DNA of 64,000 nucleotides from Nocardioides luti (GTDB lineage: Bacteria > Actinomycetota > Actinomycetes > Propionibacteriales > Nocardioidaceae). Positions 1 to 8,819 of the stretch are shown piece by piece. Every line of letters begins with the position of its first letter. Position 1 is the stretch's first letter. A program made the position numbers and the translations under genes. The stretch lies in contig NZ_JACKXE010000001.1 in assembly GCF_014212315.1 (NCBI RefSeq), positions 2,480,001 to 2,544,000 of the forward strand. Reading direction: 5' to 3'. Below the pieces are notes generated by a model, which was not told the DNA's origin, ran no database searches, and saw nothing but the letters and a program-made list of their open reading frames with translations.

Positions 1-2
1 GG

Positions 3-428
3 GACCGCCACGCCAACACGTTCTACACCGCGGAGGGCACGGCGACGGTCCGCGGCGGTGGCGGTCGTGACCGGCTGAGCTTCGACTCGGCGAGGATCGA
101 CCACTCCAGCGGTGCGGCCGTGCACATCGACCTGTCGATCGGGGTGGCGAGGTACCAGCAGGACGACATCCGCTTCACGTCGATCGAGGACGTGACCGGG
201 ACGACCTCCAACGACGTGATCCGAGGTGACGCCGCGCGCAACCACCTCGTCGGGGGAGGGGGCGAGGACGTCGTCCGAGGACGTGGAGGTCGCGACCTTG
301 TCGAGGGCCGGGGCGGGGACGACGACCTCGACGGTGGCGCTGGGGTGAACGTCATCGTGGGCGGGCCGGGCAACGACCTGTGCCGGCGGCCGTCGACCGG
401 CCGGCGTGCCACGGAGTGCGAGCGCTAG
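3..428 (+). CDS. RTX-type calcium-binding repeat protein, C-terminal part
   Basis: The reading frame is open from the window edge, so only the last 141 residues are present. The visible part contains Gly/Asp-rich nonapeptide-like units (GGGGRD, GGRDLVEGRGGDDDLDGG, GGPGND) typical of the haemolysin-type calcium-binding repeat, which folds into a Ca2+-stabilised parallel beta-roll in secreted proteins. Between them lies a non-repeat segment with an RFTSIEDVTGT-like motif, common in actinobacterial beta-roll proteins. The protein ends in a Cys-containing basic tail (LCRRP to TECER), probably a disulfide. It is most likely exported; the substrate or enzyme domain, if any, lies upstream and cannot be judged. 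Confidence 0.75.
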   Translation, partial: DRHANTFYTAEGTATVRGGGGRDRLSFDSARIDHSSGAAVHIDLSIGVARYQQDDIRFTSIEDVTGTTSNDVIRGDAARNHLVGGGGEDVVRGRGGRDLVEGRGGDDDLDGGAGVNVIVGGPGNDLCRRPSTGRRATECER

Positions 429-460
429 TTTCCGCGCGCCTCCGGGTGCGATCACTAGTT

Positions 461-495
461 GCTTGTCATGACAAAGCACCTTTATGCTGACAAGC
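461..495. promoter_or_regulatory. psuKG promoter with palindromic operator
   Basis: A perfect 12-bp palindrome TTGTCATGACAA lies at 463-474. The octamer GCTTGTCA (461-468) returns as its reverse complement TGACAAGC at 488-495, and a near copy TGACAAAGC is at 469-477. The -10-like box TATGCT (483-488) is 7 nt before the ATG at 496, so the half-sites flank the promoter core. This looks like an operator for a repressor. The N-terminal HTH of PsuK itself is one candidate, by inference only. Confidence 0.55.
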
Positions 496-1602
496 ATGAG
501 CCTCACGGACCGCGAGCAGGAGATCGTCGCGCTGCTGCGCCGCGACCCGCTCATCGGGTCCGAGGCGATCGCTGACGCGCTCGGCACCACGCGGCAGGCG
601 GTCAACGTCCACCTGTCCAACCTGGGCAAGAAGGGCGTGATCCTCGGCCGGGGCTACGTCCTGAGCGAGGCGCCCGCCGTGGTCGTCATCGGCGGCGCCA
701 ACATGGACGTCAAGGCGCGCAGCACCCGCACCGCGGTCGTGGCCACCAGCAACCCGGGCACCGGGTCGATGGCGCCGGGCGGGGTGGGCCGCAACATCGC
801 GGAGAACCTCGCCCGCCTCGGCACCCGCACCCACCTCGTCGCGGCCATCGGCAGCGACGCCCTCGGTGACCAGGTGCTCGCGGCGACCTCGGCCGCCGGC
901 GTGCACGTCGAGCACGTACGCCGGAGCGCGCGGGCGACCGGCACCTACACCGCGGTCCTCGACGCGACGGGGGAGCTGGTCGTGGCGGTGGCCGACATGA
1001 CCGCGACCGACGAGCTGGGCCCGGACCGGGTGAACGCCGCGCGGGACCTGGTCACCACGGCCGGTCTGCTCGTCCTCGACGGCAACCTCGCGCCCGACAC
1101 CCTCGCCTTCGCGGTCGAGCTGGCTGCCGCGGCGGGTGTGCGCACCGTCCTCGAGCCGGTCAGCGTGCCCAAGGCCGCGGCCGCCGCGCACCTCGTCGAG
1201 GCGTCCCGCCCGCTGTTCGCCATCACCCCCAACCGCGACGAGCTGGCCGCGCTGACCGGCCTCCGGGTCGGCACCGACCGGCAGGTCCGCGCGGCGGCGC
1301 GGCAGCTCCACGACCGGGGCGTCACCCACGTGTGGGTGCGCCTCGGTGCCCGCGGTTCGCTCCTCAGCAGTCCCGACGGCGAGGTCGCCCTGGCCGCGGT
1401 GCCCGCCGACGTCGTCGACGTCACCGGGGCCGGTGACGCGCTGCTCGCGGCGTTCTGCCACGGGATCCTCGCCGGTGACGATCCGGCCGCCGCCGCGGCG
1501 TACGCCCATGCCGCCGCCGCCCTCACCATCGCCAGCACCCACACCGTCCGGCCGGACCTGACCGACCGCCTCGTGCGCACCCGACTGAAGGAAGCCCCAT
1601 GA
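496..1602 (+). CDS. psuK: pseudouridine kinase, HTH-PfkB fusion
   Basis: This is a PfkB/ribokinase-family sugar kinase with an N-terminal winged-helix domain (about residues 1-45, SEAIADALGTTRQAVNVHL). The kinase part carries GGANMDVK near residue 62 and the C-terminal anion-hole/base signature DVTGAGDALLAAF near residue 308. Together with the next gene it should convert pseudouridine to pseudouridine 5'-phosphate, then to uracil and ribose 5-phosphate. An ATG at 484 is also in frame. I prefer 496 because it sits 7 nt after the TATGCT box (leaderless) and the 484 codon has no ribosome-binding site. The 3' end overlaps psuG by 4 nt. The pair order supports PsuK over a generic sugar kinase. Confidence 0.85.
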   Translation: MSLTDREQEIVALLRRDPLIGSEAIADALGTTRQAVNVHLSNLGKKGVILGRGYVLSEAPAVVVIGGANMDVKARSTRTAVVATSNPGTGSMAPGGVGRNIAENLARLGTRTHLVAAIGSDALGDQVLAATSAAGVHVEHVRRSARATGTYTAVLDATGELVVAVADMTATDELGPDRVNAARDLVTTAGLLVLDGNLAPDTLAFAVELAAAAGVRTVLEPVSVPKAAAAAHLVEASRPLFAITPNRDELAALTGLRVGTDRQVRAAARQLHDRGVTHVWVRLGARGSLLSSPDGEVALAAVPADVVDVTGAGDALLAAFCHGILAGDDPAAAAAYAHAAAALTIASTHTVRPDLTDRLVRTRLKEAP

Positions 1603-2513
1603 CCCACCCCCTGCTCACCGTCACCGACGAGGTGGCCCAGGCGCTCGCCGACGGCGCCCCCGTGGTCGCGCTGGAGAGCACGATCATCAGCCACGGCATG
1701 CCCTACCCCCAGAACGTCGCCATGGCGCTCGAGGTCGAGGGCATCATCCGCGAGCACGGCGCCGTGCCGGCCACCATCGCGGTGCTCGACGGCCGGCCGC
1801 GGATCGGGCTGACCGGCGACGACCTCGAGCTGCTCGCGAGCCACCCCGACGTGCTCAAGGTCAGCGTCCGCGACCTGCCGTACGTCGTGGCGCGCGGCGT
1901 CCACGGCGCGACGACCGTCGCGGCGACGATGCGGCTCGCCGCGCTGGCAGGCATCCGCACCTTCGTCACCGGTGGTCTGGGCGGGGTGCACCGCGGCGCC
2001 GCGCAGAGCTTCGACGAGAGCGCCGACCTGACCGAGCTCGGCAGCACCGACGTCGCGGTCGTGTCGGCCGGCGTGAAGAGCATCCTCGACATCGGTCTGA
2101 CCCTCGAGCGGCTCGAGACCCTCGGCGTCCCCGTCGTCGGGCTGGGCACCGACGAGTTCCCGTCGTTCTACTCCCGCAGCAGCGGGCACGCCTCGCCGAT
2201 GCGCCTCGACACCGCGGCCGAGGTCGCGGCGCTGATGCGGGCCAAGTGGGCCCTGGGCATCTCCGGCGGGGTCGTGGTCGCGAACCCGATCCCCGTCGAG
2301 GACGAGATCCCCGCGGCCGAGATCGGCGCCCTCATCGACCGCGCGCTGGCCGACATGGACGCGCTGGGCATCCACGGCAAGGACGCGACGCCGTACCTCC
2401 TCGGCCGCATCGTCGAGATCTCCGACGGCGCCAGCCTGACCGCGAACATCGCGCTGGTGCGCAGCAACGCCCGGCTCGGCGCCGCGATCGCGCGGGAGTA
2501 CGCCGCCGGCTGA
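1599..2513 (+). CDS. psuG: pseudouridine-5'-phosphate glycosidase
   Basis: The 304-residue product matches PsuG in length and motifs: ALESTIISHGMPYPQN near residue 25, a glycine-rich GGLGGVHRG near residue 126, and SADLTELG...VSAGVKSILDIG in the middle. The enzyme reversibly cleaves the C-C bond of pseudouridine 5'-phosphate to uracil and ribose 5-phosphate in the cytoplasm. The ATG overlaps the psuK stop (ATGA), indicating translational coupling. The stop codon lies in the arm of a hairpin shared with the convergent gene that ends at 2522. Confidence 0.93.
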   Translation: MTHPLLTVTDEVAQALADGAPVVALESTIISHGMPYPQNVAMALEVEGIIREHGAVPATIAVLDGRPRIGLTGDDLELLASHPDVLKVSVRDLPYVVARGVHGATTVAATMRLAALAGIRTFVTGGLGGVHRGAAQSFDESADLTELGSTDVAVVSAGVKSILDIGLTLERLETLGVPVVGLGTDEFPSFYSRSSGHASPMRLDTAAEVAALMRAKWALGISGGVVVANPIPVEDEIPAAEIGALIDRALADMDALGIHGKDATPYLLGRIVEISDGASLTANIALVRSNARLGAAIAREYAAG

Positions 2514-2530
2514 CCGGCCGCTCAGCCGGC
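2505..2530. terminator. bidirectional terminator containing both stop codons
   Basis: The arms GCCGGCTGA (2505-2513) and TCAGCCGGC (2522-2530) pair perfectly over 9 bp with an 8-nt loop. The TGA of psuG and the TGA of the convergent oxidoreductase (TCA on this strand) form the tips of the arms. There is no T-tract, as is usual for actinobacterial terminators. Confidence 0.6.
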
Positions 2531-3511
2531 CGCGGCGCGCAGCTTCTCGAGCAGCGGCCCGGCCGCCTCGCGCAGGAAGGCGTCCTGCCCGTCGTCGCCC
2601 ACCTGGACGAGGGCGATGTCGGTGAAGCCGGCCTCCCAGAACGCGGACACGGCCTCGACGATCGCGTCCAGGTCGGGCCCACACGGGATGTTGTCGGCGA
2701 CGTCCGCCGGGCGGACGAACTGGGTGGCGCCGGCGAAGCCCGCCGGGGTGGGCAGGTCTGCGTTCACCTTCCACCCGCCGGCGAACCAGCGGAACTGCTC
2801 GTGCGCGCGGCGTACGGCGGTCTCCTCGTCCGGGTCCCAGCAGATCGGGATCTGCCCGATGGCCCGGGCGCTGTCCGGCCCGATCGTCCGCGCGCCGTCG
2901 GCGGCGTTCCAGGCCTCGATCAGGTCGGCCTCCGGCTCCACCGCGATCAGGTGGTCGCCGAGCGGCGCGAACCGGCCGACGCCCTTGGGTCCGGCGACGG
3001 CGACGGCCAGCGGCACCCCGCCGTCGGGGCAGTCCCAGATCCGCGCCGAGTCGACGTCGAAGTGGTCGCCGCGGAAGGTGACGAGCTCGCCGGTGTGCAG
3101 CTCGCGGATGATCTCGATCGCCTCGACGAGCATGTCCTGCCGGGCGTCGACGGACGGCCAGCCCTGTCCGACGACGTGCTCGTTGAGGTTCTCGCCGCTG
3201 CCGAGCCCGAGGGTGAAGCGTCCCTCGGCGAGCAGCTGGACGGTCGCGGCCTTCTGCGCGACGACGGCCGGGTGGTAGCGGATGCTCGGGCAGGTGATGT
3301 ACGTCATCAGGTCCACCCGCGAGGTGGCGTGCGCGACCGCCCCGAGCACGGACCAGGCGTACGGCGCGTGCCCCTGCTCGGTGAGCCAGGGGGAGTAGTG
3401 GTCGCTCATCACCTCGAAGTCGAAGCCGGCCTCCTCGGCCGCGGTGGCGTAGGCCACCAGCTCGCGCGGGCCGCTCTGCTCGGTCATCAGGGTGTAGCCG
3501 AAGTTCGTCAC
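2522..3511 (-). CDS. LLM-class F420-dependent oxidoreductase
   Basis: The 329-residue product is a luciferase-like TIM barrel. It has the string LGLGSGENLNEHVVG near residue 105, typical of the G6PD-like F420-dependent branch (TIGR03557 type), and an N-terminal NFGYTLMTEQ strand. By family it would use deazaflavin F420 for hydride transfer in the cytoplasm; the substrate is unknown. The GTG at 3511 is chosen because AGAGGA lies 6 nt upstream and the N-terminus starts with the first beta strand. Longer upstream extension is low-complexity and antisense to the DinB gene. It is divergent from the DinB-fold gene. Confidence 0.85.
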   Translation of the reverse strand: MTNFGYTLMTEQSGPRELVAYATAAEEAGFDFEVMSDHYSPWLTEQGHAPYAWSVLGAVAHATSRVDLMTYITCPSIRYHPAVVAQKAATVQLLAEGRFTLGLGSGENLNEHVVGQGWPSVDARQDMLVEAIEIIRELHTGELVTFRGDHFDVDSARIWDCPDGGVPLAVAVAGPKGVGRFAPLGDHLIAVEPEADLIEAWNAADGARTIGPDSARAIGQIPICWDPDEETAVRRAHEQFRWFAGGWKVNADLPTPAGFAGATQFVRPADVADNIPCGPDLDAIVEAVSAFWEAGFTDIALVQVGDDGQDAFLREAAGPLLEKLRAAAG

Positions 3512-3559
3512 GGGAGTCCTCTGGTGCGGTCGGGGATCGTGTGGTGTGCGTACCCGACC

Positions 3560-3565
3560 TACGGT
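3560..3565 (+). promoter_or_regulatory. -10 box TACGGT of a leaderless gene
   Basis: TACGGT is followed by exactly 6 nt (GGATCC) and then the ATG at 3572. There is no ribosome-binding site, so transcription probably starts at the initiation codon. Confidence 0.55.
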
Positions 3566-3571
3566 GGATCC

Positions 3572-4075
3572 ATGACTCCTGCCGAGCTCCTGACCGACGC
3601 GTTCGAGCGGATCGTGGAGGGAGGGCGGGCGGTCGTCGCGGACCTCGACGACGACCAGCTGGCCCACCGACCGAGCCCGGACGCGAATTCCATCGCCTGG
3701 CTGGTCTGGCACCTCGCCCGCGTGCAGGACGACCACGTCGCCGACGTGGCCGGCACCGGGCAGGTGTGGACCGACGAGGGCTTCCGGGAGCGGTTCGACC
3801 TGCCGTTCGAGGCGGGCGACATCGGCTACGGACACTCCTCCGACGACGTGGGGCGGGTGCGGGCCGGGGCCGACCTGCTGGCGGCGTACCTCTCCGCGGT
3901 GCACGCTCGCACCGTCGCCCACCTCGCCGGGCTGTCGGAGGCCGACCTCGACCGGATCGTCGACGAGCGCTGGGACCCGCCGGTCACCCTCGGCGCCCGC
4001 CTGGTCTCGGTGGTCAACGACGACGCCCAGCACCTCGGCCAGGCGGCGTACGTGCGGGGGCTGCTCGGGGCGTGA
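3572..4075 (+). CDS. DinB/DUF664-family protein
   Basis: The 167-residue product has the four-helix DinB fold signature: an N-terminal ELLTDAFERI helix, WLVWHLARVQDDH near residues 43-55 and DDAQHLGQAAYVRGLL near the C-terminus. H47, H55 and H154 fit the metal-binding His set of this superfamily. In actinobacteria many members are mycothiol- or bacillithiol-dependent transferases or isomerases; the reaction here is not identifiable. The start at 3572 agrees with a TACGGT box 6 nt upstream. The gene ends 4 nt before a long palindromic repeat. Confidence 0.8.
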   Translation: MTPAELLTDAFERIVEGGRAVVADLDDDQLAHRPSPDANSIAWLVWHLARVQDDHVADVAGTGQVWTDEGFRERFDLPFEAGDIGYGHSSDDVGRVRAGADLLAAYLSAVHARTVAHLAGLSEADLDRIVDERWDPPVTLGARLVSVVNDDAQHLGQAAYVRGLLGA

Positions 4076-4079
4076 CCGG

Positions 4080-4155
4080 GCTTGTAACGCCCGGTTATGG
4101 GGTCTGGGGACCGGTTCGAACGGGTCCCCAGATGCGATAACCGGGCGTTACAAGC
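4080..4155. repeat. long-stem palindromic repeat, family A, copy 1
   Basis: The outer arms at 4080-4098 and 4137-4155 are perfect 19-bp inverted repeats (GCTTGTAACGCCCGGTTAT and its complement). A second, inner inverted repeat around GTTCGAAC spans about 4103-4132. Copies occur at 30271-30348 (opposite orientation) and 60636-60711. It sits between convergent genes ending at 4075 and 4177, so it may act as a terminator. Confidence 0.9.
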
Positions 4156-4176
4156 GCCGTGGCGCGCCGCCCGGGA

Positions 4177-5718
4177 TCACCACGGACTGGGCTGGAAGTC
4201 CTTGAGGAAGTGCCCGTGCAGCGGCTCGCCGGCCTCGCCGCGGACGATCGGGTCGTAGACGCGGGCCGCGCCGTCGACCAGGTCGAGGGGGGCGTGCCAG
4301 CCCTCGGCGGCGATCCGCAGCTTCTCCTGGTGCGGGCGCTCGTCGGTGATCCAGCCGGTGTCGACGGCGTTCATCAGGATCCGGTCGGTCTCCCACATCT
4401 CGCCGGCGCTGGTGCGGGTCAGCATGTTGAGCGAGGCCTTGGCCATGTTGGTGTGGGGGTGGCCCGGGCCCTTGTACTGCCGGGAGAACTGCCCCTCCAT
4501 CGCCGACACGTTGACCACGTGCGCGACCCGACCACCACCGGCCCCGCCGCCCGCCTGCACCGCGGCGCGCATCGCCGGGCGCAGCCGCGAGATCAGCAGG
4601 AACGGCGCGGTCGCGTTGCAGAGCTGGACCTCGAGCAGCTCGAGCGGGTCGACGTCTTCGACCTTCTGGGTCCAGGAGTTCTCGGTCTGCAGGTCGGGCA
4701 GCAGCCCGCCCGCGTCGACCGCGGTCCCGTCGAGGTGCGCGGCGAGGCTGGCGCTGCCGGCCTTGAGCGCGAGCGCGGTCATCGTCGCGGCGTTGTGCGC
4801 GGCGACGGCGTCGGCCTCGGACTGGCCGTCGTGGTGGGCGACCGCGTCGCGCCGCAGCGTGCCCGCGATGGCGGCGGGGTGCGCGTCGCTGATCCGGTCG
4901 AAGGCGATCATCTCGGGCAGCGCGATCCCGGTCGGCAGCGGCGCCGACTCCATCTCGACCAGGCGGCTGTAGGAGCCCGGCGAGCGGCGCACGGTCTGCG
5001 CCGCGTTGTTGATGAGGATGTCGAGCGGACCGGCCGCGGCCACCTCGTCGGCCAGCGAGACGACCTGGGTCGGGTCGCGCAGGTCGATGCCGACGACCAC
5101 GAGCCGGTCGATCCAGTCCGCGCTGTCCTCGAGCGCCGAGAAGCGGCGTACGGCGTCCTTCGGGAAGCGGGTCGTGATGGTGAGGTGGGCGCCGTCGCGG
5201 AGCAACCGGAGCGCGATGTACATGCCGATCTTGGCGCGGCCGCCGGTCAGCAGCGCGCGGCGCCCGGTGAGGTCGGTGCCCTGGTCGCGCTTCGCGTGCG
5301 ACATCGCGGCGCAGGTGGGGCACAGCCAGTGGTAGAAGGCGTCGACCAGCGTGTAGTCGTTCTTGCAGATGTAGCAGCCGCGCGGGTTGATCAGCTCACC
5401 CGCGAAAGCGCCCTTGGTCGAGGACACCAGCGGGATGCCCTGGGTCTCGTCGTCGATGCGCAGCGGCGAGCCGGTGGCGGTGGCCTCGGTGACGGCGCGG
5501 TCCGCGGCCAGCTCGGCCTCGCGCTTGCGGGTCCGGCGCTCGCGCTTGAGCGCCTTGTACATGTGCGAGGCCGCGTGCTTGATCGTCGCGATGTCCGGGT
5601 GGTCGTCGGGCAGGTGGTGCAGCTGCTGCAGCACCCGCACCGCGGTCGCCAGCTCCTCGGGGTCGATCCCGGCCGCCTGCGCGAGGGTCGGGTCGAGGGG
5701 GTCGTCGCCGGAAGTCAC
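4177..5718 (-). CDS. SDR-family protein with N-terminal Cys4 zinc finger
   Basis: This 513-residue protein combines a helical N-terminus, a zinc-ribbon-like CxxC...CxxC (C115, C118, C133, C136) and a Rossmann short-chain dehydrogenase domain starting at [10 protein letters not shown] (about 156-165), with the INNAAQ motif following. In place of the catalytic YxxxK the sequence reads TNMAK after HPH, so the usual Tyr appears to be Thr. A nucleotide-binding or non-classical catalytic role is therefore possible. The GTG at 5718 is supported by TAGAGT 6 nt upstream (leaderless). It converges on the DinB gene across repeat A1. The substrate cannot be assigned. Confidence 0.75.
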   Translation of the reverse strand: MTSGDDPLDPTLAQAAGIDPEELATAVRVLQQLHHLPDDHPDIATIKHAASHMYKALKRERRTRKREAELAADRAVTEATATGSPLRIDDETQGIPLVSSTKGAFAGELINPRGCYICKNDYTLVDAFYHWLCPTCAAMSHAKRDQGTDLTGRRALLTGGRAKIGMYIALRLLRDGAHLTITTRFPKDAVRRFSALEDSADWIDRLVVVGIDLRDPTQVVSLADEVAAAGPLDILINNAAQTVRRSPGSYSRLVEMESAPLPTGIALPEMIAFDRISDAHPAAIAGTLRRDAVAHHDGQSEADAVAAHNAATMTALALKAGSASLAAHLDGTAVDAGGLLPDLQTENSWTQKVEDVDPLELLEVQLCNATAPFLLISRLRPAMRAAVQAGGGAGGGRVAHVVNVSAMEGQFSRQYKGPGHPHTNMAKASLNMLTRTSAGEMWETDRILMNAVDTGWITDERPHQEKLRIAAEGWHAPLDLVDGAARVYDPIVRGEAGEPLHGHFLKDFQPSPW

Positions 5719-5724
5719 CGGTCA

Positions 5725-5730
5725 ACTCTA
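5725..5730 (-). promoter_or_regulatory. -10 box TAGAGT of a leaderless gene
   Basis: On the minus strand TAGAGT is followed by 6 nt and the GTG at 5718, with no ribosome-binding site. Confidence 0.55.
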
Positions 5731-5763
5731 GGTGCGGCGGCGCCGGGCGCCCGCTTCGGCGGG

Positions 5764-7050
5764 TCAGGCGGCGTCGGGGACGGGCCGGGTGAGGCGGTAC
5801 CGCACGAAGGAGGGGACGGCGAGCGCCGCGACGACCGTCCCGACGACGACGAGCACGCCACCGCCCGCGGCGGCCGCCGCGGTGCCGACGACCGCGGCCG
5901 AGGCGCCGTGCGCCACGTCCGCGATCCGGGGTCCGCCGGCGACGACCACGATGAAGACGCCCTGCAGGCGCCCGCGGACCGCGTCGGTCGCGGCGGTCAT
6001 CAGCATGGAGTTGCGGAAGGCCGAGGAGGCCATGTCGGCGGCGCCGCCCAGCACCAGCATCAGGACCGCGACGACGAGCATCGGCGTGCGCCACCGGTCG
6101 GCCAGCCCGACCGCCACGCCGAAGCCGATCATCGAGGCGCCCCACAGCAGGATGCAGACGATCACGGCCCGGCCCTGCAGCTCGACCCGCGACACCCACC
6201 CGGAGAACACCCCGCCGATGACGGCGCCGGCCGGGATCGCCGCGAAGAGCAGCGCGAAGGCGAGGCCGCCGCCCGACGGGCCGTCGAAGCCGAGGTGGGC
6301 GATCTCGGGGAACAGCGCCCGCGGCATGCCGAAGACCATCGCGATCAGGTCGACGACGAAGGACATCAGCAGCACCGGGTGACCGCGCAGGTAGGACAAC
6401 CCCTCGATCACCGAGCGCAGGCCCGGGGTCGCGGCGACCACGCCCTCGATCGTCAGCCGCGGCAGGCGCACGACGGCCGACAGCGTCGCGAACAGCGTGA
6501 TCGAGTCGACCAGGTAGAGCCACGAGAAGCCGATGACCGGGATCAGCACCCCGCCGACGAGCGGGCCGGCGATGGCGCCGGCCTGCATGACGGTGATGTT
6601 GAGCGAGACCGCGGCCGGCAGCAGCTCGGGCTCGACGATCTTCGGCAGGATCGCGCTCCGGGTCGGCTGGTTCACCCCGAAGAACGCCTGCTGCACCGCG
6701 AAGAGGCACAGCAGCAGCCACACGTTGCCGATGCCGAGCGCGGCCTGCACCCAGAACGCCGCACTCGTGGCGATCAGCCCGCTCGTGGTGACGATCAGGA
6801 TCGTCCGGCGGTCGAAGGCGTCGGCCAGCGCGCCGCCGTACAGCCCGAAGACGATCAGCGGCACCAGGCCGAAGAGGCCGGTGAGGCCGACGTACGCCGA
6901 CGAGCCAGTTTCGCTGTAGATCTGGGCGGGTACGGCGACCACGGTCAGCTGAGCACCGATGACGGTGACGATGTTGGCCAGCCAGAGCCGGCGGAAGTGG
7001 TCGTTCCTCAGGGGGCGCGTGTCCGCGACCAGCCCCCGGATCCCCTGCAC
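5764..7050 (-). CDS. MFS transporter, EntS-like
   Basis: The 428-residue product is hydrophobic with about 12 predicted membrane spans. It has the MFS loop 2-3 motif ([14 protein letters not shown] near residue 75), a conserved [17 protein letters not shown] stretch near residue 125 and a central cytoplasmic loop. This pattern is typical of the enterobactin-exporter/macrolide-efflux branch (drug:H+ or siderophore export). The ligand is unknown. The GTG at 7050 is preceded by TAGGTT with 6-nt spacing (leaderless). It is divergent from the alcohol dehydrogenase gene and stands alone. Confidence 0.82.
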   Translation of the reverse strand: MQGIRGLVADTRPLRNDHFRRLWLANIVTVIGAQLTVVAVPAQIYSETGSSAYVGLTGLFGLVPLIVFGLYGGALADAFDRRTILIVTTSGLIATSAAFWVQAALGIGNVWLLLCLFAVQQAFFGVNQPTRSAILPKIVEPELLPAAVSLNITVMQAGAIAGPLVGGVLIPVIGFSWLYLVDSITLFATLSAVVRLPRLTIEGVVAATPGLRSVIEGLSYLRGHPVLLMSFVVDLIAMVFGMPRALFPEIAHLGFDGPSGGGLAFALLFAAIPAGAVIGGVFSGWVSRVELQGRAVIVCILLWGASMIGFGVAVGLADRWRTPMLVVAVLMLVLGGAADMASSAFRNSMLMTAATDAVRGRLQGVFIVVVAGGPRIADVAHGASAAVVGTAAAAAGGGVLVVVGTVVAALAVPSFVRYRLTRPVPDAA

Positions 7051-7056
7051 GGGTCG

Positions 7057-7062
7057 AACCTA
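7057..7062 (-). promoter_or_regulatory. -10 box TAGGTT of a leaderless gene
   Basis: On the minus strand TAGGTT is followed by 6 nt and the GTG at 7050, matching the spacing seen at other genes in this window. Confidence 0.55.
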
Positions 7063-7108
7063 CGCCCGCCCCGTCCCCCGAGATGCACCCCCTACCGAGA
7101 GGAACCCC

Positions 7109-8125
7109 ATGGCCACCATGCGCGCAGTCCAGGTCAGCGAGGCGAACGCCGCCCTCGAGCTCGTCGAGCGAGAGGTCCCGACGCCCGGCGCCGGCGAGCT
7201 CCTGATCAAGGTCGAGGCCTGCGGCGTCTGCCACTCCGACGCGTTCGCCGTCACCGGCGGCTACCCCGGTGTCACCTTCCCCGTCGTTCCCGGCCACGAG
7301 ATCGCGGGCACCGTCGAGACCGTCGGCGACGGCGTCGACTGGTGGCAGGCCGGCCAGCGCGTGGGCGTCGGCTGGTTCGGCGGCAACTGCAACCACTGCG
7401 AGCCGTGCCGCCGCGGCTACCTCATCCAGTGCGAGAACATGGGGATCCCGGGCGTCACCTTCGACGGCGGGTACGCCGACTACGTGGTCGTCCCCGCCGC
7501 GGCGGCCGCCTCGCTCCCGGACGAGCTGTCCTTCGAGGACGCGGCCCCGCTCATGTGCGCCGGCATCACGACGTTCAACGCCCTGCGCGAGAGCGGTGCC
7601 CGCGCCGGCGGCGTCGCGGCGATCCTCGGCGTGGGCGGGCTCGGCCACCTCGCGGTGCAGTACGCCGCCAAGCTGGGCTTCCACACCGTCGCGATCGCCC
7701 GTGGCACCGACAAGGAGCAGCTGGCCCGCGAGCTCGGCGCCGACACCTACATCGACAGCACGAGCAGCGACGTGGCCGAGGAGCTGCAGAAGCTCGGCGG
7801 CGCGGACGTCGTGCTCGCCACGGTCACGAACGCCGAGGCGATGGCCGCCACGATCGGCGGGCTCGCCCCGCGCGGCCGCCTCGTCATCGTGGGCGCGTCG
7901 ATGGACCCGATGCCCGTCGTCCCCGGCGCCGTCATCGGCGGCAACCTCGAGGTCGCCGGCCACGCGTCGGGCACCTCGATGGACTCCGAGGACACGCTGG
8001 CCTTCAGCGCCCGGGCCGGCGTGAAGCCGCGCATCGAGACCGTGAAGCTGGAGGACGCCCAGGCGGCGTACGACAAGATGATGGCCGGCGACGCGCGCTT
8101 CCGGATGGTCATCACCACCTCCTGA
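7109..8125 (+). CDS. zinc-dependent alcohol dehydrogenase
   Basis: The 338-residue product is a medium-chain dehydrogenase. Catalytic zinc ligands C38 (ACGVCHSD) and H63-E64 (PGHE) are present, and C94, C97, C100 and C108 form the structural zinc lobe ([15 protein letters not shown]). The Rossmann motif [13 protein letters not shown] lies near residue 173. It should oxidise alcohols or reduce aldehydes with NAD(P); the GVGWFGGNC context resembles AdhT/AdhP-type ethanol dehydrogenases. GAGAGGA stands upstream of the ATG at 7109, so this gene uses a Shine-Dalgarno start. A second ATG lies 9 nt downstream (MATM). Confidence 0.88.
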   Translation: MATMRAVQVSEANAALELVEREVPTPGAGELLIKVEACGVCHSDAFAVTGGYPGVTFPVVPGHEIAGTVETVGDGVDWWQAGQRVGVGWFGGNCNHCEPCRRGYLIQCENMGIPGVTFDGGYADYVVVPAAAAASLPDELSFEDAAPLMCAGITTFNALRESGARAGGVAAILGVGGLGHLAVQYAAKLGFHTVAIARGTDKEQLARELGADTYIDSTSSDVAEELQKLGGADVVLATVTNAEAMAATIGGLAPRGRLVIVGASMDPMPVVPGAVIGGNLEVAGHASGTSMDSEDTLAFSARAGVKPRIETVKLEDAQAAYDKMMAGDARFRMVITTS

Positions 8126-8172
8126 CCTGCCCCGGACCGATGACTTCGGGGCGCCCCGCCGGTCGTACCTGC

Positions 8173-8469
8173 ATGACCACGACCGCGAGCAAGGCGGGGC
8201 CCCTCGACGTCACCTTCGACGCCGAGCTGCTCCTGAGTCCGAACAAGGCCGGCTGGACGTACGTCGTCTGGCCCGGGTCCGCCGACTTCTTCGGCACCCG
8301 CGGCCTCGTCAAGGTGCGCGGCACCGTCGACGGGGCCGGCCTGCGCAGCTCGTTCATGGCGCTCGGCGACGGCCGCCACAAGCTGCCCGTCCGCGCCGAC
8401 CTGCGCGAGCGGATCGGCAAGCAGGCCGGCGACACCGTGACCGTGCACCTCACCGAGCGGCTGGGCTGA
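8173..8469 (+). CDS. DUF1905 domain protein
   Basis: This 98-residue single-domain protein matches DUF1905 (YdeI/OmdD-like small beta-barrel): TWPGS-type segment [15 protein letters not shown] near residue 32, then [28 protein letters not shown] and a C-terminal [11 protein letters not shown]. The function is unknown; the fold is often fused to a YdeI-like domain. It precedes a DUF4287 gene by 4 nt, so the two are probably cotranscribed and may cooperate. The ATG at 8173 lies just downstream of a TACCTG box. Confidence 0.75.
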   Translation: MTTTASKAGPLDVTFDAELLLSPNKAGWTYVVWPGSADFFGTRGLVKVRGTVDGAGLRSSFMALGDGRHKLPVRADLRERIGKQAGDTVTVHLTERLG

Positions 8470-8473
8470 GGCC

Positions 8474-8680
8474 GTGGCCGAGCAGGTGAAGGGCCCCGCG
8501 TCGTACTTCCCCTCGATCGAGAAGAACTACGGCCACCCCGTCGAGCACTGGCTGGCCCTGGTCCGGCCGCGGCTCGCCGCCGGCGAGAAGCACGGGCAGG
8601 TCGTGACCTGGCTCAAGGCCGAGCACGGCCTCGGCCACGGGCACGCCAACGCGCTGGTCGCCCACGCCCGGGCGGAGTGA
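8474..8680 (+). CDS. DUF4287 domain protein
   Basis: This 68-residue protein matches DUF4287: KGPASYFPSIEKNYGHPVEHWL followed by GEKHGQVVTWLKAEHGLGHGHANALV. The domain is a small helical module of unknown function, common in actinobacteria and frequently next to or fused with DUF1905-like proteins. Translation starts at GTG 8474, 4 nt after the stop of the preceding gene. A long-stem palindromic repeat follows. Confidence 0.8.
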   Translation: MAEQVKGPASYFPSIEKNYGHPVEHWLALVRPRLAAGEKHGQVVTWLKAEHGLGHGHANALVAHARAE

Positions 8681-8708
8681 GGATGCCGGCGTCGCCGTCC
8701 GCCCGCGT

Positions 8709-8786
8709 CCGCTGTAACGCGGTGTCCACGTAGCGGAATGGGCGCTGCAGCACCGCACCAGTGACGTGGACACCGCGTTACAGCGG
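8709..8786. repeat. long-stem palindromic repeat, family B, copy 1
   Basis: Arms of 23 bp (8709-8731 and 8764-8786) are perfectly complementary and contain TGTAACGCGGTGTCCACGT. The 32-nt loop contains GCAGCACCGC and CCAGTG. A second copy, in inverted orientation, is at 53749-53822. The outer heptamer TGTAACG/CGTTACA is the same as in the family A elements. Confidence 0.9.
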
Positions 8787-8807
8787 CGGCGGCCGCCCGG
8801 TCCCGAG

Positions 8808-8813
8808 TAGTTT
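8808..8813 (+). promoter_or_regulatory. -10 box TAGTTT of a leaderless gene
   Basis: TAGTTT is followed by CGGCCC and the ATG at 8820. No ribosome-binding site is present. Confidence 0.55.
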
Positions 8814-8819
8814 CGGCCC

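Noticed and set aside
4103..4132. GGTTCGAAC in family A repeats resembles a tRNA T-arm
   Set aside because: No acceptor, D or anticodon arms can be placed; the segment is the centre of a palindrome.
4159..8469. Very long open frames opposite or out of phase with genes, for example 4159-8469 (+), 945-2774 (-), 60716-63922 (-)
   Set aside because: High GC content opens antisense and shifted frames. They show Arg/Ala/Gly-rich low-complexity sequence, lack family motifs and overlap well-supported genes; only their true gene ends (such as 8173-8469 and 60716-61840) were kept.
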